NCBI GenBank assembly: GCA_963760965.1
Contig: CAVXEW010000006.1
Span: forward strand, 124,001 to 188,000
Origin: Pararhizobium_B sp963760965
Lineage (GTDB): Bacteria > Pseudomonadota > Alphaproteobacteria > Rhizobiales > Rhizobiaceae
Length of the DNA stretch: 64,000 nucleotides
Reading direction: 5' to 3'
Position numbers and translations under genes: made by a program. Shown piece by piece: positions 1-8,345 of the stretch (position 1 is the stretch's first letter; every line of letters begins with the position of its first letter). The notes beneath the pieces are model-generated. The model ran no database searches, was not told the origin of the DNA, and saw only the letters and a list, made by a program, of their open reading frames with translations.

Positions 1-353
1 CGATCCGGCAGACCGGCGCAATCAAGGCAATGGCCCACATCACCGGCGGCGGCTTCCCGGAGAACGTTCCCCGGGTCCTGCCGAAGGACGTCGCCGTCGA
101 GATCGACCTGTCCTCTATCCAACTTCCGCCGATCTTCGGCTGGCTGGCGCGGACCGGCGATGTCGAGACCAGGGAAATGCTGCGCACCTTCAACTGCGGC
201 GTCGGCATGGTGCTCGTCGTTCGCCGGCAAGAGGCCCGGGCCGTCCGCGACGTCCTCGAGGCAGCCGGAGAGACCGTGTTCGAGCTCGGCGGCGTGGCCG
301 ACAGACGGGAAGGGGGAGAACGCGTCGTCTTCAGCGGCGCGCTCGCCCGATGA
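1..353 (+). CDS. purM: Phosphoribosylformylglycinamidine cyclo-ligase (AIR synthetase), C-terminal part
   Basis: This is the 3' end of purM, cut by the window edge; 116 codons are visible, in frame from base 3. PurM closes the imidazole ring of aminoimidazole ribotide using ATP in cytosolic purine synthesis. The conserved glycine-rich HITGGGFPENVPRVLP segment near the start of the visible part and the C-terminal FGWLARTGDVETREMLRTFNCGVGM block are typical of the PurM C-terminal domain. The stop codon overlaps the ATG of purN in an ATGA arrangement, so the two genes are translationally coupled, as is usual for the purMN pair. The identification is secure; only the N-terminal two thirds is missing. 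Confidence 0.95.
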   Translation, partial: IRQTGAIKAMAHITGGGFPENVPRVLPKDVAVEIDLSSIQLPPIFGWLARTGDVETREMLRTFNCGVGMVLVVRRQEARAVRDVLEAAGETVFELGGVADRREGGERVVFSGALAR

Positions 354-1015
354 CCGCCGGCCGCAAGCGCGTCGCCGTCCTCCTGTCCGGCCGCGGCTCC
401 AACATGGAGGCGCTCGTCCGGGCATGCGCCGACGCAGGCTTTCCGGCCGAGATCGTCGGCGTCGTCTCCGACAATGCCGGGGCCGGCGGCCTCGCGACCG
501 CGCGTGGCCACGGCATTGAAGCCGTCGCCGTGCCGCGCAAGGACTATTCCGGCAAGGCCGCTCACGAGGCGGCAGTGCGTGCCGTGATCGACCGGTTCGC
601 CCCCGACGTCATCTGCCTCGCCGGCTACATGCGGCTGCTGTCGGCCGATTTCATCCGCCGCTATCGTGGCCGGATCATCAATATCCATCCCTCGCTGCTG
701 CCGCTCTTTCCGGGGCTCGACACCCACAGCCGCGCGATCGAGGCGGGAATGCGCGTCCACGGCTGCACGGTCCACTTCGTCACGGAAGGCATGGACGAGG
801 GTCCGATCGTCGCGCAGGCTGCCGTTCCGCTGCTTCCGGGAGACACGCCCGACGCACTTGCCGCTAGGGTCCTCGTCGCCGAGCACAGGCTCTACCCGGC
901 CGCTCTGGCGATGCTGGCGACAGGCTCGGTGCACATGGGCGAGGACGGGCGCAGCGTCTTCGCCCGATCGGGCCGCGGAGGAGAAACGGCGGAGATCCTG
1001 GTCTCGGCCGGCTGA
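350..1015 (+). CDS. purN: Phosphoribosylglycinamide formyltransferase
   Basis: PurN transfers a formyl group from 10-formyltetrahydrofolate to glycinamide ribonucleotide, the third step of purine synthesis. The 221-residue protein has the phosphate-binding loop SGRGSNMEAL at residues 13-22. The catalytic triad is in place: N111 and H113 in NIHPSLLP, and D149 in EGMDEGPIV, matching N106/H108/D144 of the E. coli enzyme. The start overlaps the purM stop. The gene ends one base before the stop of the convergent merR gene, so no dedicated terminator fits between them. Length and motifs are full and normal. Confidence 0.97.
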   Translation: MTAGRKRVAVLLSGRGSNMEALVRACADAGFPAEIVGVVSDNAGAGGLATARGHGIEAVAVPRKDYSGKAAHEAAVRAVIDRFAPDVICLAGYMRLLSADFIRRYRGRIINIHPSLLPLFPGLDTHSRAIEAGMRVHGCTVHFVTEGMDEGPIVAQAAVPLLPGDTPDALAARVLVAEHRLYPAALAMLATGSVHMGEDGRSVFARSGRGGETAEILVSAG

Positions 1016-1016
1016 G

Positions 1017-1454
1017 TCAGGAGATCCGCCCCTCGACCTCGCCATGTTCGCGCTCGCAGAGCGCGTGGTCGGAGAGCGAGCGCAGGACGTAGCATTCTCC
1101 CACCGTTTCCCCGCGACAGTTCGAGACGATCCGCTCGAGTTCCCTTTCGAGGCCGCGCAACTGGCTGATGCGGCGGCGGACGGCCTTGAGATGGTCCCGG
1201 GCAATCCCGTGCGCCTCGGCGCAGGGGCGCTCCGGGTGGGCGCCGAGCGCGATCAGGTCCCGGACGGCATCGAGCCCCAGTCCGAGGTCGCGCGCATGGC
1301 GGATGAAGGATAGCCGCTCCAGGTCCGAAAGGCGGTAGCGTCGCTGGTTGCCGCGCGAGCGCTCGGGCTTCTCGATCAGCCCAATTCCCTCGTAATAGCG
1401 GATCGTGGGGACCTTCACCCCCGATTCCCGAGCGAGGTCGCCGATCGAAAGCAT
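1017..1454 (-). CDS. MerR-family regulator, probable heavy-metal sensor
   Basis: This 145-residue protein has a MerR winged helix-turn-helix at residues 2-40 (IGDLARESGVKVPTIRYYE), a dimerisation helix at about 80-118 and a cysteine-bearing C-terminus. Cysteines lie at 78, 113, 121 and 133, with histidines nearby. Cysteines near 78 and 113-121 are the pattern of the thiol metal sensors ZntR, CadR and PbrR (Zn/Cd/Pb); the metal cannot be read from sequence. Such proteins activate a metal-export promoter by untwisting a long spacer. No metal pump is adjacent, so the target is probably elsewhere. It lies 61 bp downstream of rnd on the same strand and converges on purN. Confidence 0.85.
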   Translation of the reverse strand: MLSIGDLARESGVKVPTIRYYEGIGLIEKPERSRGNQRRYRLSDLERLSFIRHARDLGLGLDAVRDLIALGAHPERPCAEAHGIARDHLKAVRRRISQLRGLERELERIVSNCRGETVGECYVLRSLSDHALCEREHGEVEGRIS

Positions 1455-1515
1455 GGACTGCGTCTCCCTTGCCGTGCCTGCCCTTTCACGGGAGATGGAC
1501 CCGGAAGGGCCGCGG

Positions 1516-2688
1516 TCAAGCCTCGCCGTCGCGCTCGGGCAGCTCGATCGGCTCCACCTTGCGGTCGACGAAGCGCAGGGCGATGTCGCCGCGGATCAGC
1601 TTCAGCGCCACCTCGCCGAAGAGCTCGCGGCGCCAGCCCTTGAGGGCGCCCACGTCGGCCTTCTCGCCCTCGGCGGCGATCCGGTCGATGTCGTCGCTGC
1701 TGGCGATGATCTTCGGTGCCACCCCGTGCTTTTCCGTCACGAGCTTGAGCAGCACCTTGAGCAGGTCGGCTGCCGCGGCCGCTCCCTCCGGCACGTGCTT
1801 GTGGCGCGGAAGATGGGGCATCTCCGACTTCGGCAGGTCGAGCGCCTCGTTGACGGCGGCGACGACGCCCTGGCCCTGCTGGGAACGCTCCCAGCCCTTC
1901 GGCACCGTTCTCAGCCGGCCGAGCGCCTCCGCGGTCTTCGGCTGCTGCTGGGCGATCTCGTAGATCGCGTCATCCTTGATGATGCGCCCGCGCGGCACGT
2001 TGCGCTCGCGCGCTTCCCGTTCCCGCCACGCCGCGACGTACTTCATCACTGCGAGCTCCGCCGGCTTGCGCACCCGCATCTTGAGGCGCTTCCAGGCGTC
2101 GTCCGGATGCAGGTCGTAGGTTTCGCGCGATTCGAGGATGTTCATTTCCTCCGTCAGCCACTGCGTGCGACCTTCGCGTTCGAGTTCGGCCTTCAGGCTT
2201 GCGTAGGCCTCGCGCAGGTGGGTCACGTCCGCCAGCGCATAATCGAGCTGCTTCTCCGAGAGCGGCCGGCGGCGCCAGTCGGTGAAGCGGGAGGTCTTGT
2301 CGATCTGGACGCCGGTCGTGCGGCTGATGAGCTGGTCGTAAGAGACCGAATCGCCGAAGCCGCACACCATCGCCGCGACCTGGGTGTCGAAGATCGGATG
2401 CGGAATCAGGTCGCCGAGGTGGAAGATGATCTCGATGTCCTGGCGGGCCGCGTGGAAGACCTTCACGGTCGAGGCGTCCGCCATCAACTCGAAGAAGGGC
2501 GCAAGATCGATGTCGGCCGCCAGGGGATCGACGATGACGGCGAGGTCCGGGCTCGCCATCTGTATGAGGCAGAGCTCCGGCCAGAAGGTCGTTTCCCGGA
2601 TGAACTCGGTGTCGACGGTGACGAAGTCGGAACGGGCGAAGGCGGTGCAGGCGTCTCTCAGCGCGCCGGTCGTGGTCAGAATCTCCAT
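1516..2688 (-). CDS. rnd: Ribonuclease D
   Basis: RNase D is a 3'-5' exoribonuclease that trims tRNA precursors and other structured RNAs. With the ATG at 2688 the protein is 390 residues, normal for the family. DEDDy catalytic residues are visible: D26 and E28 (VDTEFI), D84 (HAARQD), and Y150/D154 (YALAD). The remainder carries the helical HRDC region, ending in a charged tail. Reading the frame further upstream gives an arginine-rich low-quality extension, so the later start is preferred. It sits 10 bp downstream of the MFS gene on the same strand and is probably co-transcribed with it and with merR. Confidence 0.93.
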   Translation of the reverse strand: MEILTTTGALRDACTAFARSDFVTVDTEFIRETTFWPELCLIQMASPDLAVIVDPLAADIDLAPFFELMADASTVKVFHAARQDIEIIFHLGDLIPHPIFDTQVAAMVCGFGDSVSYDQLISRTTGVQIDKTSRFTDWRRRPLSEKQLDYALADVTHLREAYASLKAELEREGRTQWLTEEMNILESRETYDLHPDDAWKRLKMRVRKPAELAVMKYVAAWREREARERNVPRGRIIKDDAIYEIAQQQPKTAEALGRLRTVPKGWERSQQGQGVVAAVNEALDLPKSEMPHLPRHKHVPEGAAAAADLLKVLLKLVTEKHGVAPKIIASSDDIDRIAAEGEKADVGALKGWRRELFGEVALKLIRGDIALRFVDRKVEPIELPERDGEA

Positions 2689-2698
2689 GACGAGGGTC

Positions 2699-3976
2699 TT
2701 AGCGAATATGGCCGTTCTTGTCTTGTCCTTCCTTGAAGTCCTTCGGCGGCCGGTTGGCGGCCCGCGTCGCCATGCGGGTGAAGACCGGCGAGGTGCGCAG
2801 CAGGGCGGCGAAGCGACCCTTGCCGCCCTCCGGCGTGATGCCCGCACGGGCCCGCATGCGCACGAGCGTGAAGACGAAGAAGCCGCCGTGGAAGACGCTT
2901 GTGAAGGTGAACAGCATGCCCGGGCCGAACTGCTGGATCAGGATCGACACGCAGAGCGGGCCCGCGACGGCCCCGGCGCTCCAGAAGAACAGCAGGCCGG
3001 CGGCGACCTGCACGAAGTCGCCGGCGCGTACATGGTCGTTGGCATGGGCGCAGGAGAGCGAGTAGAGCGGCATCGAGAAGGCTCCGAAGAGGAAGATGCC
3101 GGCCAGGTTGAGATATGGATCGCTGCCCGCCACCGTGACGAGCAGGATGCCCGCGAGCGTCGCGCCGCCCGTCGCGACGAGCAGCACGAAGCGCCGGTCG
3201 ATCCGGTCGGAGACCAAGCCGAGGGGATACTGCAGCACGACGCCGCCGATGATGCCGGCGCTCATGAAGCTTGCGATCTCCGGCACGCTGAGGCCGATCG
3301 CTTCGCCATAGACGGGGCCGATCGCGCGAAACGCCGCGTTGGCGATGCCCACCGTGATGCAGCCGGCCACCGCCAGCGGCGACACGCGCCACACCGCCCG
3401 CAGGCTGAAGCTGAAATCTGCCGGCTTTTCGGGGTTCGAGCGGTCGGCGAGCGACACGGGCACGAGCGAGAGCGTGATCAGCATCGCCATCACGGCGAAG
3501 GAGGCGAAGCCGGAGACACCGAAGAGCGGGATGAGATACTGCGACGCGGTCACGGAGAAAAGGTCGACGAAGCGGTAGATGGAGAGCGTGCGCGCCCGCG
3601 ATCGGTTGTCGACGCTGGCGTTGAGCCAGCTCTCCACGGTCGCGAACAGCGAGGCGATGCAGACGCCGCTGACGATGCGAATCAGGAACCACGCGACCGG
3701 GTTGACGACGAGCACCATGGCAAGCGCCGCGATTGCGGCGAGCGCCGCCATCGTCGCGAAGGCGCGGATATGACCGATGGCCTGGAGAAGGCGCGGCGTC
3801 CTCAGGCAGCCTGCCATGAAGCCGAGATAGTAGCCGGCGCCGAGCAGGCCGATCACCGCCGGGGAGAAACCCTCCGCCGAGCCGCGCAGGGCGATGAGCG
3901 TGCCCTGCAGGCCGTTGCCTGCGATGAGGATGCCGGCCGTGGCCAGCAGGGGGACGAGCGATCTGAGCGAAATCAT
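2699..3976 (-). CDS. MFS transporter, YcaD-like
   Basis: A 425-residue inner-membrane carrier with about 12 hydrophobic segments. The first is at residues 5-25, and a central charged loop (LADRSNPEKPADF) separates the two six-helix halves. It resembles the YcaD subgroup of the major facilitator superfamily, whose substrates are mostly unknown. The ATG at 3976 is chosen because the first transmembrane helix follows at once; an in-frame ATG at 4015 would add 13 residues. It is divergent from aspS with a 222-bp shared upstream region and leads the minus-strand group MFS-rnd-merR. The C-terminus is polar and lysine/arginine-rich. Substrate is not inferable. Confidence 0.85.
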   Translation of the reverse strand: MISLRSLVPLLATAGILIAGNGLQGTLIALRGSAEGFSPAVIGLLGAGYYLGFMAGCLRTPRLLQAIGHIRAFATMAALAAIAALAMVLVVNPVAWFLIRIVSGVCIASLFATVESWLNASVDNRSRARTLSIYRFVDLFSVTASQYLIPLFGVSGFASFAVMAMLITLSLVPVSLADRSNPEKPADFSFSLRAVWRVSPLAVAGCITVGIANAAFRAIGPVYGEAIGLSVPEIASFMSAGIIGGVVLQYPLGLVSDRIDRRFVLLVATGGATLAGILLVTVAGSDPYLNLAGIFLFGAFSMPLYSLSCAHANDHVRAGDFVQVAAGLLFFWSAGAVAGPLCVSILIQQFGPGMLFTFTSVFHGGFFVFTLVRMRARAGITPEGGKGRFAALLRTSPVFTRMATRAANRPPKDFKEGQDKNGHIR

Positions 3977-4087
3977 CGGGCGGGATGCCGGAGCCGGGAG
4001 ACGACTGTCACGCATAACCCGGATTTTGACGCGCGTCCCGCGCAATATTGCCGGGGCAGCCTCCGGACAGGGAATCCGTCGGTCGTC

Positions 4088-4116
4088 TTGACAAATCCGG
4101 CCGGGCGTGCGCTTGT
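4088..4116 (+). promoter_or_regulatory. Possible aspS promoter
   Basis: In the divergent MFS/aspS spacer a perfect TTGACA stands at 4088-4093, about 105 bp before the aspS start. A weak hexamer gcttgt lies 17 bp further on. The -10 match is poor, so this is only a candidate; alphaproteobacterial -10 elements are often weakly conserved. Confidence 0.25.
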
Positions 4117-4198
4117 CCGCGCGATTTTCAGGGTGGATTTGAGAGTGCCGAGGCGATCCTCGTCCGCCGGTCTTCGCACGAACTTCGGGAAACTTCGC

Positions 4199-5992
4199 AT
4201 GCACCGCTATCGCAGCCATACCTGCGCCGCCCTTCGCAAGTCCGACGAGGGCGAGACGGTCCGCCTTTCCGGCTGGGTCCACCGCGTCCGGGATCACGGC
4301 GGCGTGCTGTTCATCGACCTGCGCGACCACTACGGTCTGACCCAGGTCGTCGCCGACCCGGATTCGCCGGCCTTCGCGATGGCCGAGAAGGTGCGCGGCG
4401 AATGGGTGATCCGCGTCGACGGGAAGGTGAAGGCCCGCACGGCCGAGACGGTCAATGCGAACATGCCGACCGGCGAGATCGAGGTCTACGCGAACGAGAT
4501 CGAGACGCTGTCGGCGGCGAAGGAACTCCCGCTGCCGGTGTTCGGCGAGCCGGACTATCCCGAGGACGTCCGCCTCAGGTACCGCTTCCTCGACCTGCGC
4601 CGCGAGACGCTCCACAGGAACATCCTCAGGCGCACCGAAATCATTGCCGCGATGCGCCGGCGCATGGGCGAGGCCGGCTTCACCGAGTTCTCGACGCCGA
4701 TCCTCACCGCCTCCTCGCCAGAGGGTGCGCGCGACTTCCTGGTGCCGTCCCGCATACACCAGGGCAAGTTCTACGCCCTGCCTCAGGCACCGCAGCAGTA
4801 CAAGCAGCTCATCATGGCCTCGGGCTTCGATCGCTACTTCCAGATCGCGCCCTGCTTCCGCGACGAGGACCCGCGCGCCGACCGGCTGCCGGGAGAGTTC
4901 TACCAGCTCGACCTGGAGATGAGCTTCGTCGAGCAGGACGACGTCCTCGGCGCCATGGAACCGGTGCTGCGCGGCGTCTTCGAGGAGTTCGCCGAAGGCA
5001 AGCCGGTGACCGGGGAATTCCCGCGCATCGCCTATGCCGACTCCATCCGCAAGTACGGCACCGACAAGCCGGACCTTCGCAACCCGATCGTCATGGAGGA
5101 GGTGACGGAGCACTTCGCCGGCTCCGGCTTCAAGGTCTTCGCCAACATGATCGCCGGCGACCCGCGCGTAGAGGTCTGGGCGGTACCGGCGAAGACCGGC
5201 GGATCGCGGGCGTTCTGCGACCGGATGAATTCCTGGGCGCAGCAGCAGGGCCAGCCGGGCCTCGGCTACATCTTCTGGCGCAAGGAGAACGGCGGTCTCG
5301 AGGGCGCCGGTCCGCTGGCCAAGAACATCGGGCCGGAGCGCACCGAGGCGATCCGCACCCAGCTCGGCCTCGAGGACGGCGACGCCTGCTTCTTCGTCGC
5401 CGGCGACCCCGACGCCTTTCACGATTTCGCGGGCGACGCGCGCACCCGCGTGGGCGAGGAACTCGACCTCCTCGACCGCGACCGTTTCGCGTTGTGCTGG
5501 ATCGTCGACTTCCCGTTCTACGAATGGAACGAGGAGGACCGGAAGATCGACTTCGCGCACAACCCGTTCTCCATGCCGCAGGGCGGGCTCGACGCGCTCG
5601 AGAACGAGGATCCGCTGAAGATCAAGGCCTTTCAGTACGACATGGTATGCAACGGCTACGAGATCGCCTCGGGCGGCATCCGCAACCATGTTCCCGAGCT
5701 GATGGTCAAGGCCTTCGGCGCCGTCGGCCTCGACGCACAGGTGGTCGAGGAGCGTTTCGGCGGGCTCTACCGCGCCTTCCAGTACGGAGCTCCCCCGCAC
5801 GGCGGCATGGCGGCCGGCATCGACCGCATCGTCATGCTGCTCGTCGGTGCGCGGAATCTGCGCGAGATCACCATGTTCCCGATGAACCAGCAGGCGCAGG
5901 ACCTGCTGATGGGTTCGCCCGGCGAAGCCTCCGTGAAGCAGCTCGCCGAGCTTGGCCTCCGGGTGATCCCGCCGCTCAGGAAAGAAGCCTGA
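4199..5992 (+). CDS. aspS: Aspartyl-tRNA synthetase, probably non-discriminating
   Basis: This class II synthetase of 597 residues charges tRNA-Asp. The N-terminal OB-fold anticodon domain contains GWVHRVRDHGG (residues 25-35). Class II motif 2 is FRDEDPRADRLPGEF and motif 3 is GIDRIVMLL near the C-terminus; the bacterial insertion domain lies between them. A histidine at the RDHGG position (H33), rather than leucine, is associated with non-discriminating AspRS that also charges tRNA-Asn for GatCAB amidation, as in many alphaproteobacteria; this is inference. The start at 4199 gives the usual MHRYRSHTC N-terminus. A strong hairpin follows the stop. Confidence 0.97.
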   Translation: MHRYRSHTCAALRKSDEGETVRLSGWVHRVRDHGGVLFIDLRDHYGLTQVVADPDSPAFAMAEKVRGEWVIRVDGKVKARTAETVNANMPTGEIEVYANEIETLSAAKELPLPVFGEPDYPEDVRLRYRFLDLRRETLHRNILRRTEIIAAMRRRMGEAGFTEFSTPILTASSPEGARDFLVPSRIHQGKFYALPQAPQQYKQLIMASGFDRYFQIAPCFRDEDPRADRLPGEFYQLDLEMSFVEQDDVLGAMEPVLRGVFEEFAEGKPVTGEFPRIAYADSIRKYGTDKPDLRNPIVMEEVTEHFAGSGFKVFANMIAGDPRVEVWAVPAKTGGSRAFCDRMNSWAQQQGQPGLGYIFWRKENGGLEGAGPLAKNIGPERTEAIRTQLGLEDGDACFFVAGDPDAFHDFAGDARTRVGEELDLLDRDRFALCWIVDFPFYEWNEEDRKIDFAHNPFSMPQGGLDALENEDPLKIKAFQYDMVCNGYEIASGGIRNHVPELMVKAFGAVGLDAQVVEERFGGLYRAFQYGAPPHGGMAAGIDRIVMLLVGARNLREITMFPMNQQAQDLLMGSPGEASVKQLAELGLRVIPPLRKEA

Positions 5993-6023
5993 GCGAGCCT
6001 CAGCGACGGCCGATCGAACGAAG

Positions 6024-6051
6024 AAGGGCCCGGTCGCGAGACCGGGCCCTT
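6024..6051. terminator. Bidirectional intrinsic terminator
   Basis: A perfect 12-bp stem (6024-6035 with 6040-6051) carries a GCGA tetraloop of the GNRA class. It is followed by TTTCTG on the plus strand and TTCTTCG on the minus strand. It lies between the convergent aspS and the exported-protein gene and can serve both. Confidence 0.85.
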
Positions 6052-6073
6052 TCTGCGGGTGCCGTATGCACGG

Positions 6074-7261
6074 TCACTGGTTTGCGGTGACCTTGATGTT
6101 GAGCACGTCGGGCAGCGTCTGCGGTGCAGCCATCGCCGAGCCCATGATCATCGGGAAGGCGATCGGCTTGTCCGGCGCGGACCTGATCTCGATGTTCTTG
6201 GGATTGTCGAGGAACTTGCCGACAGCGTCGGTGATCTCCTGCTCGAACTGCGGGTTCTTCAGCTTCGCCAGCCCGAGCGGCAGCATCGCCTTGGCGACCT
6301 GCGCCATCTGGTCGGCGGTGGCGCCCTTCTCCTTGCCAGCATAGGCGAGCAGCTTCTGCGTGACGGAATCATCGTCGAATCGCAGTGATATGCCGCCGAA
6401 GCTCAACTGCTGCATGAGGCCGAGCATGCCGATGCCGAGCGCCTGCTGGGCGCCCTTGTCGTTCGGCTTCGCCATGGCTTTCGCCTGCAGTTCCTTCAGC
6501 GACTTCATGAAGTCGCGCGTGTAGCCGGACAGGTCCAGCGTCATGTTCAGCGTGCCGACCTTGTCGAGCGCGAGCGTGTACTTGGAAAGCTGCACGCGGC
6601 CCTTGTCGCTTTCCCAACTGGCCTTCATGTCGAACCGCCCGGTGACGGTCTGGTATCCCAGTGCCTCGACCGCCTGCCTGAACTTCGCGTCCCTCGTGTG
6701 ATCCAGGTGGAGGGTGAGCCCGGTCGCCTCGACCGAACTCGAGTAGCCGGAGTCGTTGTCAAGCCGGTCGATCCTGGACGACACGTTTTCCGCCGAGAAC
6801 ACTTCGCCCTGGGGACCGGAAGCCGCGATCGGCCCGGCGCTCGCCGTCTGGTAGAGCATGGTCGGCGCGGTCCCGTCCGTCGGCTCTGCGGGCGGGATGT
6901 CGATGCCGTTGACCTTGATGTTCTTGACCGAAAGCTCGTCCTTGCCCCTCTTGACGTCGAGGTCCGGCATCGTCATCGCCTCCGCGGTGTAGCCGCCTCC
7001 GTCGCTTTCCTCGACGCCGGAGAAGGTGACGTCGCCGAGATCGACCTTGTGGCCGCCCGGCACGTCCATCGCCGCGCCGTGCAGCACGACGTTCTCGCCC
7101 TCGACGCTGACATTCGAGAACTCGAGCTTGCTGCCGGAGGCGGCATATGCCGCGTTGAGCGTTTTTGCGAAGTCGTTCCCGTCGAGCGCGAGAGCCGAGC
7201 CGGCGCAGCCGATCAGGAAGGTGCCGGTCAGAAGGACCCGCGTGAACTGGATAGCAGACAT
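6074..7261 (-). CDS. Exported protein of unknown function
   Basis: I do not recognise this 395-residue protein. The ATG at 7261 gives a clean signal peptide (hydrophobic stretch at about residues 8-24, cleavage near AGSALA). The mature part is polar, rich in Asp, Lys and Ser, with repeated beta-like segments such as VVLHGAAMDVPGG and VTFSGVEE, and a helical, Ala/Leu/Met-rich stretch at about 255-300. No catalytic motif is evident. The alternating-strand character suggests a periplasmic beta-structured protein, possibly DUF945-like, but that is only an impression. Divergent from the esterase gene with about 200 bp between starts, and convergent with aspS across a strong terminator. Confidence 0.75.
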   Translation of the reverse strand: MSAIQFTRVLLTGTFLIGCAGSALALDGNDFAKTLNAAYAASGSKLEFSNVSVEGENVVLHGAAMDVPGGHKVDLGDVTFSGVEESDGGGYTAEAMTMPDLDVKRGKDELSVKNIKVNGIDIPPAEPTDGTAPTMLYQTASAGPIAASGPQGEVFSAENVSSRIDRLDNDSGYSSSVEATGLTLHLDHTRDAKFRQAVEALGYQTVTGRFDMKASWESDKGRVQLSKYTLALDKVGTLNMTLDLSGYTRDFMKSLKELQAKAMAKPNDKGAQQALGIGMLGLMQQLSFGGISLRFDDDSVTQKLLAYAGKEKGATADQMAQVAKAMLPLGLAKLKNPQFEQEITDAVGKFLDNPKNIEIRSAPDKPIAFPMIMGSAMAAPQTLPDVLNIKVTANQ

Positions 7262-7466
7262 TTCGAAATCCTCGCTTGGAGCCGGAGTGGGTGTTCCGGG
7301 CAGATCGACAGGCTGCAGCCGACGCTGCCGGCGGGGACAATAACCGCAGCCGTGGCAGGACGTCCACCGCCAACACGAGGCCATGGCCACGTGGCTTCTT
7401 TTCGGCGGAGCGGCGAGAGGCTATGCTCCGCGCGCCGCGCCCAACGCACCCGAAAAGGAACGTCGG

Positions 7467-8321
7467 TTGACCCGAACAAGCCTGCCTCCAGTCCTCGTTC
7501 TTCTTCTCGTCCTGTTCTCCATCATTCCCGCCGGTGCCGCTCCTGCGGCCGGTCGGCTCTATGACGGCGTCCCCTACGCGCCGGGCCTGAAGCTCGACAT
7601 CTACGTCCCCGTGCCGCCAGGGCAGAGCCTTCCCGAGCGCCCGCGCGGCAGGCTCGGGGTCGTGGTCTATGTTCACGGCGGAGGCTGGATCCACGGCACG
7701 CGCAAGCATGTCTACAAGATCCCGAAATTCGTGACCTCGCTCGGCTACATCTTCGTCGCGATGGACTACCGGCTGGTCCCGGACACCGACATCGAAGGCG
7801 AGACGCGGGACGTCGCCGCGGCGATCAACTGGGTCGCCGGACATATCGGCCGCTACGGCGGCGACCCGTCGCGCATCGCCATAATGGGGCACTCCGCCGG
7901 CGCTCACCTCGTCACCATGGTGGCCGTGCGCCATCTCGTCCATGTCGAGGGCGTCATTTCGGACGACGTGCAGGCCTACGACATGCCCGCCTACGACGCG
8001 ATGCGCGGCAGCCTCGGCTATCCCTACAAGCAGGCCTTCGGCAACGATCCGGCCAAATGGGTGCGTTGGTCGCCGATTACCTATCTGCGCCGCTCGACGG
8101 ACATTCCGCCCCATCTCATGATGTTTTCCGGTTCCGACGGCGCCCGCCGGCGGGCGCTGACGAGCGACTACGCGCGCGAGCTCAGCCTGCGCGGATGCGA
8201 CGTAACCGTCTTCGACGGCTCGAACTACAATCACGGGACGATCGCACGCTACCTCGGCCGGCCGAACGACGCCGCCTCGGCGGTGGTCAAGCGCTTCCTG
8301 CGGCGGGTGATCGGCGAATGA
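7467..8321 (+). CDS. Exported alpha/beta-hydrolase (HSL-type esterase)
   Basis: A 284-residue esterase/lipase-like protein. The TTG at 7467 is preferred because AAGGAA stands six bases before it, and translation from there begins with a signal peptide (PPVLVLLLVLFSIIPAGAA). Hormone-sensitive-lipase features follow: the oxyanion HGGGW, the nucleophile elbow GHSAGAH, a likely acid at SGSDG and the histidine in NYNHGTI. An upstream start would add an implausible tail. The gene is 24 bp ahead of the ArsB-like permease gene on the same strand. The natural ester is unknown. Confidence 0.88.
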   Translation: MTRTSLPPVLVLLLVLFSIIPAGAAPAAGRLYDGVPYAPGLKLDIYVPVPPGQSLPERPRGRLGVVVYVHGGGWIHGTRKHVYKIPKFVTSLGYIFVAMDYRLVPDTDIEGETRDVAAAINWVAGHIGRYGGDPSRIAIMGHSAGAHLVTMVAVRHLVHVEGVISDDVQAYDMPAYDAMRGSLGYPYKQAFGNDPAKWVRWSPITYLRRSTDIPPHLMMFSGSDGARRRALTSDYARELSLRGCDVTVFDGSNYNHGTIARYLGRPNDAASAVVKRFLRRVIGE

Positions 8322-8345
8322 GGCAGGCCTCCGGCGCGTCCCGGC

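Noticed and set aside
2699..5800. A 1033-codon minus-strand open frame
   Set aside because: The real gene is the C-terminal MFS part from 3976; the rest is antisense to aspS.
2384..5992. A 1202-codon open frame on the plus strand running through rnd and MFS into aspS
   Set aside because: Only its last half is AspRS; the upstream part lies antisense to rnd and MFS, with charged low-complexity composition typical of GC-rich shadow frames.
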